16,276 nucleotides of DNA, from NCBI GenBank assembly GCA_946481025.1, contig CAMLNA010000101.1:1-16276 (forward strand), written 5' to 3'. A program made the translations under genes and the position numbers. Source of the stretch: an uncultured Rivibacter sp. GTDB lineage: Bacteria; Pseudomonadota; Gammaproteobacteria; Burkholderiales; Burkholderiaceae. Under the pieces are notes generated by a model. It had not been told where the DNA came from. It saw only the letters and a list, made by a program, of their open reading frames with translations, and did not search any database. Shown one piece after another: positions 1 to 7,333 of the stretch. Numbering within the stretch: the first letter of the stretch is position 1; each line of letters begins with the position of its first letter.

Positions 1-1
1 A

Positions 2-31
2 TTTCACTTCAGTAAAGAGGTTTCACTTCAG
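2..31. repeat. Direct repeat pair in the leader of the sigma-54 regulator gene
   Basis: The 11-mer TTTCACTTCAG occurs at 2-12 and again, without mismatch, at 21-31. The copies are 19 bp apart and the second ends exactly against the ATG at 32. The 8 bases between them contain the likely ribosome binding site (AAAGAGG, 14-20). The repeat could be a pair of regulator half-sites or a small local duplication. The array may continue beyond the left edge, where nothing can be seen. Confidence 0.6.
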
Positions 32-1879
<1,848 letters not shown>

Positions 1880-1882
1880 ATC

Positions 1883-1909
1883 GCGGCGCGCTCTTTCGTG
1901 GTGCGCCGC
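1883..1909 (+). other. Hairpin just after the regulator gene
   Basis: GCGGCGC (1883-1889) pairs perfectly with GCGCCGC (1903-1909) across a 13-base loop, starting 3 bases after the TAG of the sigma-54 regulator. There is no T-run after it, so an intrinsic terminator is doubtful. It may still mark the 3' end of the upstream transcript. Confidence 0.3.
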
Positions 1910-1912
1910 CCC

Positions 1913-1973
1913 TTCGCGCCGCCATCGCCGGTTTCGCTTGCATGACGGCCGGTCGGCGCTCGCGCTTCAGCAT
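1913..1973 (+). promoter_or_regulatory. PIP-box/hrpII-box type promoter upstream of the AvrRxo1-like gene
   Basis: TTCGC (1913-1917), 15 bases, then TTCGC (1933-1937) is an exact match to the plant-inducible-promoter consensus TTCGB-N15-TTCGB. That site is used by HrpX in Xanthomonas and by HrpB/HrpX-type AraC regulators in Ralstonia and Acidovorax. Thirty bases further on is CAGCAT (1968-1973), fitting the YANNNT -10 rule at the reported 30-32 base distance. Transcription would start near 1980 and leave about 26 bases before the GTG at 2006. TTCG is not rare in this DNA, so a chance match is possible, but the effector-like gene immediately downstream makes it credible. Confidence 0.6.
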
Positions 1974-2005
1974 GGTGCGCAACGCAACCATGACGCACCC
2001 TGTCC

Positions 2006-3256
2006 GTGTTCTCGACGCTGAATCGGCTGCTCAGGCAGCACTCCACGCCCGTGGCCGCGCGCACCGAGCCCACGGGGGCGGCGGCCCGGCATGCCTCCAG
2101 CGGCCCGGACGACGGGCCGCTCCAGCCCCGCGGCAACGGCCGAGCGGAGCGCGCCGAAGACCTGCAGGCTTCGGTGTCTCCGGTGCGGGCCAGGCTGCCG
2201 GCTGCCGGACCGGCTGCGGCCGAGGCCGCCAACGATGCGCCGACACGGCCCGACGGTGACAACAGGCCCACCACCGAGCTCTACACCCGGGGCCCGATCC
2301 CGCCGCGCGGGCCGCTGCGCTGGGCGCACCTCGCCGTGGCGGCCCACTGGCAGCCCGAGCGCCTGAAGCTTCATGACCGGCTCATCGGCGAAGCCACCAG
2401 CGGCGCGCTCAAGTTCGCCGAGGCGGTGGAGCGAGCACAGCAGCCGCCGACGCTGTTCGCCCTGAGGGGCAACACCGCGGCCGGCAAGACCTACATGGCC
2501 AAGAAGTCCCACCCGGTGCTGGCCGATGCATTGAAGGCCAGCGGCGGCGCCGGCGTGATCAACCCGGACGCATTCAAGCCCGCCCTGCGCGACCACTCCG
2601 GCCCGACGCGGCCGAGTTCCGAGCGGGTGCACGGCGAGTCGTGCGTGCTCGCCGATCGCCTGGAGGAAGAACTGAAACCCATGAAGACGCCCAGCGGCGC
2701 GCCGGCCAGCATGCTGGTGGACAAGCGGCTGGCCCAGCCCGGGGAGATCGGCGCCTACCTCGAGATGGCGGAGCAGACCGGCCGCAAGATGGAACTGTGC
2801 GACATCGATGCCCCGCTCGAGCGATCGCTGGCCGGTGTGCTGATGCGCACGCCCGAAGGCGACGACCCGGTGCCGCCTTACCTCGCGATAGCCCATGGGT
2901 TCACCGGCGTGCGAGGCAACCGGCTCGACGTGATCGACAAGCTGCTCGACAAGCCCGATCTCGGCAACTACCAGCTCTTCGGCACGACCGAGGACGGCAG
3001 CAAGGTCAAGGTGGCGAGTGTCGAAAACGGCGAGCTTTGCATCCACGAGCCGCAGCTGTACGAACGCATCACCGCGCCGGAAAGCGCGGCGGTGGGCTTC
3101 GTCGGCGACCGGGTCATCGATGCAGCGCTGATCGAGCGGATGGCCGGCGGCATCGACGACCCGCAGCGGGCGGCCGGCCTGCGTGCAGCATTGCAACGTT
3201 ATGAAGGCATGACCTGGGCGCAGGCGGTGGATGCCCACTGCGCCCGTTCGAAATGA
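2006..3256 (+). CDS. avrRxo1: AvrRxo1-like type III effector / zeta-family kinase toxin
   Basis: This 416-aa protein has a P-loop kinase core of the zeta-toxin/T4 polynucleotide kinase type. AvrRxo1 of Xanthomonas oryzae pv. oryzicola (421 aa as I recall) phosphorylates NAD at the 3'-OH of its adenosine ribose, is toxic, and is delivered to plant cells by type III secretion. Walker A is GNTAAGKT (155-162), followed by the expected catalytic Asp in INPDAF (D188). The 26-residue step from T162 to D188 equals that between T167 and D193 of AvrRxo1. Residues 1-90 are rich in Pro, Ala, Arg, Ser and Thr and look disordered, as a type III secretion leader would; the homologous core begins near 92. 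In this frame a TGA lies at 1991-1993, so the start must be GTG 2006 (or CTG 2000). No Shine-Dalgarno is evident, which fits low toxin expression. The partner gene follows 10 bases downstream. A generic zeta toxin is the alternative, but size plus partner favours AvrRxo1. Confidence 0.8.
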   Translation: MFSTLNRLLRQHSTPVAARTEPTGAAARHASSGPDDGPLQPRGNGRAERAEDLQASVSPVRARLPAAGPAAAEAANDAPTRPDGDNRPTTELYTRGPIPPRGPLRWAHLAVAAHWQPERLKLHDRLIGEATSGALKFAEAVERAQQPPTLFALRGNTAAGKTYMAKKSHPVLADALKASGGAGVINPDAFKPALRDHSGPTRPSSERVHGESCVLADRLEEELKPMKTPSGAPASMLVDKRLAQPGEIGAYLEMAEQTGRKMELCDIDAPLERSLAGVLMRTPEGDDPVPPYLAIAHGFTGVRGNRLDVIDKLLDKPDLGNYQLFGTTEDGSKVKVASVENGELCIHEPQLYERITAPESAAVGFVGDRVIDAALIERMAGGIDDPQRAAGLRAALQRYEGMTWAQAVDAHCARSK

Positions 3257-3266
3257 CAGGAACCCC

Positions 3267-3563
3267 ATGGCCACATTGAAGGGCGACGCCGCCCTGGCAT
3301 TGCATCGCCGGCTGAAGGAGCGCAACACGGCCCGGCGGGCGGCCGAGCTGTCCGCGGCCCGGGCTGCCGCATGGCAACAGGGCAAGGAAGACTTCGACCT
3401 GCGCCGGCTCGAGGCGCTGTGCGACACCGGCCGGGCCATGGGCCGGGCCGGCGAGCACGAGCGCCGGGCGCACTACGAATACCTGTACTACGTGGAGTGC
3501 GGGAAGGTGCGCACGCTGCAGGAGTTCGCGCGCATCGTGACGCAGTTGGCCTCCTGGGAATGA
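3267..3563 (+). CDS. arc1: Arc1-like chaperone/antitoxin partner of the AvrRxo1-like protein
   Basis: This 98-aa, charged, mostly helical protein lies 10 bases after the kinase gene and has a good ribosome site (ACAGGA, 3256-3261). In Xanthomonas, avrRxo1 is followed by avrRxo1-ORF2 (arc1), a small protein (98 aa as I recall) that binds AvrRxo1, occludes its active site and suppresses its toxicity. It was described both as a type III chaperone and as an antitoxin. Visible features are a long basic/acidic helix (about 8-40), a central DLRRLEALCDTGRAM segment (44-58) and an aromatic patch HYEYLYYVE (69-77). No DNA-binding domain is apparent, so autoregulation through DNA is not expected. An in-frame ATG at 3231 would add 12 residues overlapping the kinase 3' end; the ATG at 3267 is preferred because of its ribosome site and family length. 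The assignment rests on size, order and context. Confidence 0.72.
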   Translation: MATLKGDAALALHRRLKERNTARRAAELSAARAAAWQQGKEDFDLRRLEALCDTGRAMGRAGEHERRAHYEYLYYVECGKVRTLQEFARIVTQLASWE

Positions 3564-3585
3564 AGCGGCGGCGGCCAGCGGGGCG

Positions 3586-3607
3586 GGCAGGGCGGCCTGC
3601 CTACAAT
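3586..3607 (+). promoter_or_regulatory. Hairpin/dyad and -10 element ahead of the ParB-like gene
   Basis: GGCAGG (3586-3591) and CCTGCC (3596-3601) form a perfect 6-bp dyad with a 4-base loop. It abuts TACAAT (3602-3607), a 5/6 match to the sigma-70 -10 box, and a TG two bases upstream (3598-3599) resembles an extended -10. No good -35 is seen. Transcription would begin near 3614 and leave a 29-base leader. The dyad may act as an operator or as a weak end signal for the toxin unit. Confidence 0.45.
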
Positions 3608-3642
3608 GCGCGCCCTTTGCAGCCGTCGCGCACCGCCCCCCA

Positions 3643-4491
3643 ATGGACATCGTCGTCAACGAAGAACTCAAGGCCTACATCGACCCGTTGACGCCCGAGG
3701 AATACGAAGCCCTCGAGCGCAGCCTGCTGGCCGAAGGCTGCCGTGATGCGCTGGTGCTGTGGGGCAACGTGCTGGTGGACGGGCACAACCGCTACGAGAT
3801 CTGCCGCAAGCACGGCCTGCCGTTCCAGACGGTGCAGCATGCGCGGTTCGGGTCCATCGAGGACGTGTACCTCTGGATGATCGACCACCACCTGGGGCGA
3901 CGCAGCGTGTCCACCTTCCAGCGCGGCGTGCTGGCCTTGCGCAAGCGGGAGCTCCTCGCCGAGCGGCGCTCGCGGGAGACGGCGGCTGCGGCGGTTCAGG
4001 AGGCCCCGGCGGTCGACACGCCGCCTCCGCAGCCCGCTGCCGCGCCCGAGCCGCTCGACAGCCGCGAAGCCGTGGCCAAGGCCGCGCGCCTGAGCAGCAG
4101 CCAGGTCCTGATGATCGAGAAGATCCACAAGCAGGCCGCGCCGGAAGTGGTGGCGGCGGTGAAGGCCGGCACGATCTCGATCAACGCGGCGGCGGCCGTG
4201 GCCACGCTGCCTGCCGAAGAACAGGTCGCTGCCGCTGCCGCCGGCAAGGAGGAGCTCAAGCAGGTCGCCAAGCGCGTGCGGGAGTCGAAGAAGAAGCCGC
4301 GTGGCGAGGGCGACGATGCCGCGGCTGCGCCGACGCCGGATGCAAGCCCGGCGGCCGGCGCAGAAGCCGGTGAAACGCTCGAGTCACTGCGCCGGCGTGT
4401 GGCGGTGCTGACCGCGGAGAACGCGGCGCTGCGCCAAGAGGTGGCGGTGTTGCGTGAGCAGCTCGCGGCGGGGGTTGCGGCCGGCGCTTGA
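3643..4491 (+). CDS. ParB N-terminal domain protein with a C-terminal leucine zipper
   Basis: The 282-aa protein carries a ParB/Srx-like N-terminal domain (about 1-100) with the motif VDGHNRYEIC (45-54), which resembles the nucleotide-binding box of ParB-fold proteins. A putative helix-turn-helix follows at about 139-165 (REAVAKAARLSSSQVLMIEK), then a Lys/Arg-rich stretch (209-220), a disordered Ala/Pro region and a leucine zipper with Leu at 249, 256, 263 and 270. No parA is adjacent, so a classical partition locus is not supported. Similar orphan ParB-N proteins occur in accessory regions of Burkholderiales, where their role is not defined. It probably binds DNA as a dimer. No clear ribosome site precedes the ATG. 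The gene ends 7 bases from the convergent esterase gene. Confidence 0.75.
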   Translation: MDIVVNEELKAYIDPLTPEEYEALERSLLAEGCRDALVLWGNVLVDGHNRYEICRKHGLPFQTVQHARFGSIEDVYLWMIDHHLGRRSVSTFQRGVLALRKRELLAERRSRETAAAAVQEAPAVDTPPPQPAAAPEPLDSREAVAKAARLSSSQVLMIEKIHKQAAPEVVAAVKAGTISINAAAAVATLPAEEQVAAAAAGKEELKQVAKRVRESKKKPRGEGDDAAAAPTPDASPAAGAEAGETLESLRRRVAVLTAENAALRQEVAVLREQLAAGVAAGA

Positions 4492-4498
4492 ACCCAGG

Positions 4499-5500
4499 TC
4501 AGAAGCGATCGAAGAAGCTCTTGATTTCGCGCGGGGCGAATTCCGGAGGCCAGTGCCCGCCGTCGGGGAAGCCGCACCACACGACCGGACGGCCGGCGCT
4601 GCACCCCTGGTATTCGACGCAGCCGTTGGTGCCGATGCTGCGCACGGTACTGCTGCACTGGTTCTTGGCGATGTACTTGTTGCGCGCTTCTTCGCCGAAC
4701 TGGTAGCCGACCACCGAGTCGGCCTGCGAGTGGATCAGGATGGCGGCCACCGTGTTCGGTGAGTCCTCGCAACCGCTCCACAGCGAACCGGCAATCGGCG
4801 CCACGGCGCGGAAGACGTCGCCGGCATGGCAGCCCAGGGCGTTGGACATCATGCCGCCGAAGCTGAACCCCGTCGCATGGACGCGGGTCACGTCGACGCA
4901 CAGGCCGCTCTTGAGGCGGTCGACCATGGCCCGGATGAACCGCTCGTCGCGGCCGTTCGTGTTGGCCCATCCCTGGTCGAGACCGTTGGGGGCCACGAAG
5001 AGGGCGGAATCGCCATAGAGCTTCTTCAACCCGAAGAAGGCGCCGTCGCCCGTGCCGTAGACGTCGGTGGCCTGGCCGCCCCGCCAGTGCAGCCCGACGA
5101 TCAGCGGCAGGGGCTTGCTCGGGTCGTAGTTCGCGGGGACATCGATCCAGAACTCCCGCGTCTGGCCGTCCGAAGTCAGGGTGTACCTGCCGTCCGCGAA
5201 CTGGGCAGCGCTGCCGCACCCGGCACTGGCCGTGGGCGTCGGTGTGGGGGTAGGCGTGGGGCCAGGGGTGGGCGAAGGCGTGGGCGTCGGCGTGGGTGTA
5301 GGCGCGGGCGTGGCGGTGGGGGCGGTTGTGGGCGCTGGCGTGGGTGTGGGTGTAGGGGCAGGCGTGGCCGTGGGCGTCGGCTGGCCGCTGCCGGCGCCGG
5401 CATCGGCCGCGGGCTCGTCACCGGCACCACAGGCGCCAAGCATGAGCGTCAGCGCGAACATTCCGCACAGGTGGCGCAGGTCTCGATGGGGTGTCTTCAT
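4499..5500 (-). CDS. Secreted lipoprotein esterase, PHB-depolymerase/feruloyl-esterase (CE1/LpqC) type
   Basis: The 333-aa protein has a lipoprotein signal with lipobox LGAC (21-24; C24 is the lipidated residue), a Pro-Thr-rich linker (about 41-92) and an alpha/beta-hydrolase domain (about 95-333). The nucleophile elbow is GFSFGG with S213; likely triad partners are D261 (HSQAD) and H316 (GGHWP). Many Cys residues (95, 97, 201, 224, 244, 282, 294, 300, 309) suggest disulfides outside the cytoplasm. Family members hydrolyse short polyhydroxyalkanoate chains or feruloyl/acetyl esters of plant polysaccharides; the substrate cannot be told from sequence. I start at the ATG at 5500 because a TTG two codons upstream (5506) adds nothing. 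No strong ribosome site is visible. It is monocistronic in appearance and convergent with the ParB-like gene. Confidence 0.85.
   Translation of the reverse strand: MKTPHRDLRHLCGMFALTLMLGACGAGDEPAADAGAGSGQPTPTATPAPTPTPTPAPTTAPTATPAPTPTPTPTPSPTPGPTPTPTPTPTASAGCGSAAQFADGRYTLTSDGQTREFWIDVPANYDPSKPLPLIVGLHWRGGQATDVYGTGDGAFFGLKKLYGDSALFVAPNGLDQGWANTNGRDERFIRAMVDRLKSGLCVDVTRVHATGFSFGGMMSNALGCHAGDVFRAVAPIAGSLWSGCEDSPNTVAAILIHSQADSVVGYQFGEEARNKYIAKNQCSSTVRSIGTNGCVEYQGCSAGRPVVWCGFPDGGHWPPEFAPREIKSFFDRF
5225..5380 (-). repeat. Low-complexity tract encoding the Pro-Thr linker
   Basis: About 156 bp read on the plus strand as degenerate GTGGGC/GTGGGTGTGGG units with a basic period of 6 bp. They encode alternating Pro-Thr/Pro-Ala from residue 41 to 92 of the lipoprotein esterase. 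Such tracts tether the catalytic domain away from the membrane and change length easily, in frame, by slippage in multiples of the 6-bp unit. Confidence 0.85.
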
Positions 5501-5645
5501 GTGCAAGGGGGAAGCTGAACGAGTCTAGGAGGCGCTGTCTCGCGCAGTCATGACCGTTCGCTGACGAGGCACCCTGCCGCCGCAAGGGCTTGCAACCGTC
5601 TGCAACTGACGCTCGGCCCGGACCCCTGCGGAATCGGCTTGCGGC

Positions 5646-6680
5646 CTACTCGATCTCCGCCTTGATCGGCCGGTACTTGAAGGTGGCCCGGATGATGCCG
5701 TGGTCGTTGGTGCCGGTGGCCTTGTGGTCCTCGAAGTTGAGGTGGTCGTTGTTCACGACCAGGCCGTCGAAGAGCCAGCGGCGACGCTTGCTGTTGTCGT
5801 AGAGCTGCTCGCTCACCAGGATGTGGTCGAGCGACTCGCGGAAGTCCTGGTGCACGTGGGTGTAGTACACGTCGCGCGAGTCGCGGTACTCCTGCAGCGT
5901 CTGCGCGGTGTAGAGCGCCACGTCGCCGCCGCCCACCGAGTCGCCCACCAGGTAGGCCGGCTGGTCGGTGAGGATGTTGGCCGTGTTGCTCATCTGGCCG
6001 TCGTTGATGTCGCCCATCACGACGACCGCCGTGTCATTGCCCTTCATCAGGTCGTTCAGCATGAAGCGCAGCGCGGCGGCCTCGGCCGTGCGCCGGATGG
6101 TCGAGAGGGCCGAGCCCAGCGCCTTGGCGTGTTTGGAGTAGGGGTCCTTGGTGTACCAGGGCTCGGTGTGGATCCGGGTGGGCTGCTTCGACTTGAAGTG
6201 GCAGACGAACATGTGCATGTCGGGTTCGTCTTCCCGCGGCCGGATGGTGAAATGCAGCACCGGCCGCGAGAAGCCCTGGATGTTCACCGCGATCTCGGGC
6301 GTCTGCGGGTCGTCACCCCTGGAAGCGAGCCTGAAGCCCGGGGGAAAGTCGGCGATCCATTCAGGCTGCGAGCTGAGCAGCCCCTTGCGCACCATGGCCG
6401 CACACACGATGCCCCGGCCGACCGCGCCGTCCGGCGCCACGACGTCGTATTCGTCCACCAGCCCGCCGGCTTCGGCCACGGCCATCAGCGAGACCTTGTG
6501 CCACAGCTCCTGGAAGCCGATCACGTCGGCCTGGAGCCAGGCGAGCTGCTCCGAGGTCCACTTGATCTTGCGGGCGTACTCCTCGGCCGTCCAGCCGTCG
6601 CGGTCGGTGTAGAGCGGTATGCCCGGTTCGTTCAGGTTGTAGAGATTGAAGGTCGCGATGTCGAGCGTCTTGAGCTTCAT
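5646..6680 (-). CDS. Endonuclease/exonuclease/phosphatase (EEP) superfamily protein
   Basis: The 344-aa protein has the full set of EEP (DNase I-like) motifs: N12 in TFNLYN, E58 in GFQELW (metal ligand), H161 in CHFKSK, D224 and N226 in GDIND, D285/H286 in SLDHILV and the final D326/H327 in NDHGII. A metal-dependent phosphodiesterase or nuclease is therefore expected; the fold also includes sphingomyelinases and phosphoinositide phosphatases, so the substrate is open. No signal peptide is visible, so it should be cytoplasmic. A good ribosome site (AGGGAGAAG on the minus strand) precedes the ATG at 6680. A likely terminator separates it from the gene upstream on the same strand, so it probably has its own promoter. 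Confidence 0.88.
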   Translation of the reverse strand: MKLKTLDIATFNLYNLNEPGIPLYTDRDGWTAEEYARKIKWTSEQLAWLQADVIGFQELWHKVSLMAVAEAGGLVDEYDVVAPDGAVGRGIVCAAMVRKGLLSSQPEWIADFPPGFRLASRGDDPQTPEIAVNIQGFSRPVLHFTIRPREDEPDMHMFVCHFKSKQPTRIHTEPWYTKDPYSKHAKALGSALSTIRRTAEAAALRFMLNDLMKGNDTAVVVMGDINDGQMSNTANILTDQPAYLVGDSVGGGDVALYTAQTLQEYRDSRDVYYTHVHQDFRESLDHILVSEQLYDNSKRRRWLFDGLVVNNDHLNFEDHKATGTNDHGIIRATFKYRPIKAEIE

Positions 6681-6726
6681 GGCCGCTTCTCCCTGGGTTG
6701 CCGCGGCACGGGCGTGGCCGCGAACG

Positions 6727-6756
6727 AAAAGACCTCCGCGGAATTTGGTGGAGGCC
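6727..6756 (-). terminator. Possible intrinsic terminator after the small helical gene
   Basis: On the minus strand GGCCTCC (6756-6750) pairs with GGAGGTC (6737-6731), 7 bp including one G-T pair, across a 12-base loop, and TTTT (6730-6727) follows. The gene at 7238-6774 ends 18 bases before it. The large loop and short T-run make it a modest terminator. Confidence 0.4.
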
Positions 6757-6773
6757 GCGGGAAATGGGCATCC

Positions 6774-7238
6774 CTAGGTCGGTGGAAGCGAGCGCTGCGC
6801 GAGCGTCGCGAGGCAATCCAGCTGCCAGCGGTATTCGGGCTCGAACGACTCGCGCTCGGCCACGGCACCGTAGCCGCCCTGGCCATACACGGCGGCATAG
6901 GCCGCGTAGTCGGCCGCCTGGCGCGCCTTGCCGGCCAGCGCATTGGCCACCGCATAGCTGGCCGACACCGCCGCATGGCCCACGCCGTCGAGCGATCTCG
7001 AACCCTGGTGCCGGTTGGCCAGCTGCGAAGCCTGGGCGGCCAGGCGCTCGAGTTCGGGCGGGTCGATGGAGCCCCTGAGGTACCGGCCGAGCCCGTCGAG
7101 GCAGGCAAGGACGGCGGGCTCTTCGAGCAAGTGCCGGACCCTTGTCGCGCACGCATGCCCGAACTCGAGCCGCAGGCGCTCGTTGGCCGCGTCGTCCAGC
7201 GAAAGTTCGGCGGCGAGTCGGTCGAAGGTTGGATTCAT
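6774..7238 (-). CDS. Small all-helical protein, possibly immunity (Imm5)-like
   Basis: This 154-aa cytoplasmic protein has no signal or membrane segment and is predicted mostly helical. The Ala-rich pattern HAAVSASYAVANAL, then ARQAADYAAYAA, then an EYRWQLDCL end (about 88-143) is reminiscent of the helical Imm5-type putative immunity family, where a late Arg-Trp-Gln motif is conserved. That is a memory-based resemblance and not a firm assignment. The frame stays open further upstream (to about 7805), but that part overlaps the divergent ATPase gene; the ATG at 7238 is the natural start. No ribosome site is obvious and the leader contains a strong dyad. No toxin gene with obvious polymorphic-toxin features lies beside it. 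Confidence 0.6.
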   Translation of the reverse strand: MNPTFDRLAAELSLDDAANERLRLEFGHACATRVRHLLEEPAVLACLDGLGRYLRGSIDPPELERLAAQASQLANRHQGSRSLDGVGHAAVSASYAVANALAGKARQAADYAAYAAVYGQGGYGAVAERESFEPEYRWQLDCLATLAQRSLPPT

Positions 7239-7247
7239 GGGGTGGAA

Positions 7248-7280
7248 ATGGCGCAGCGCTGCTGCAGAACTCTGCGCCAT
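7248..7280. repeat. Perfect 9-bp inverted repeat in the divergent spacer
   Basis: ATGGCGCAG (7248-7256) and CTGCGCCAT (7272-7280) are exact reverse complements separated by 15 bases. The repeat starts 10 bases upstream of the ATG at 7238, so it would lie in the leader of the small helical gene as a hairpin or serve as an operator. Confidence 0.6.
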
Positions 7281-7298
7281 CCGGGCAGCCTTCCAACC

Positions 7299-7329
7299 TT
7301 GCAATTCTTCCATGAGATGGAATAATTGC
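7299..7329 (+). promoter_or_regulatory. Promoter of the DUF4143 ATPase overlapped by a near-perfect 29-bp palindrome
   Basis: A -35 candidate TTGCAA (7299-7304), a 16-base spacer and a -10 AATAAT (7321-7326) precede the ATG at 7334. The predicted start of transcription falls at about 7333, implying a leaderless or nearly leaderless mRNA. The left arm GCAATTCTTCCAT (7301-7313) and right arm ATGGAATAATTGC (7317-7329) match as an inverted repeat at 12 of 13 positions around GAG. The palindrome covers most of the -35 and all of the -10, the classic place for a repressor. Confidence 0.65.
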
Positions 7330-7333
7330 GTGG

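Noticed and set aside
1883..1909. Strong intrinsic terminator after the sigma-54 regulator
   Set aside because: The stem is good but no T-run follows; kept only as a low-confidence hairpin.
1895..1916. A second TTCG pair (1895-1898 and 1913-1916) as another PIP box
   Set aside because: The gap is 14 bases, not 16, so it does not fit the consensus.
3231..3266. Upstream in-frame ATG of the 98-aa partner gene
   Set aside because: It would overlap the kinase gene by 26 bases and lacks the ribosome site found before the ATG at 3267.
3643..4491. A plasmid partition locus
   Set aside because: No parA, replication gene or centromere-like array is present, and the rest of the window looks chromosomal.
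5700..7325. A 541-codon plus-strand open frame over the EEP gene and the small helical gene
   Set aside because: It crosses two well-supported minus-strand genes and their spacer and gives low-complexity Val/His/Arg-rich protein without motifs.
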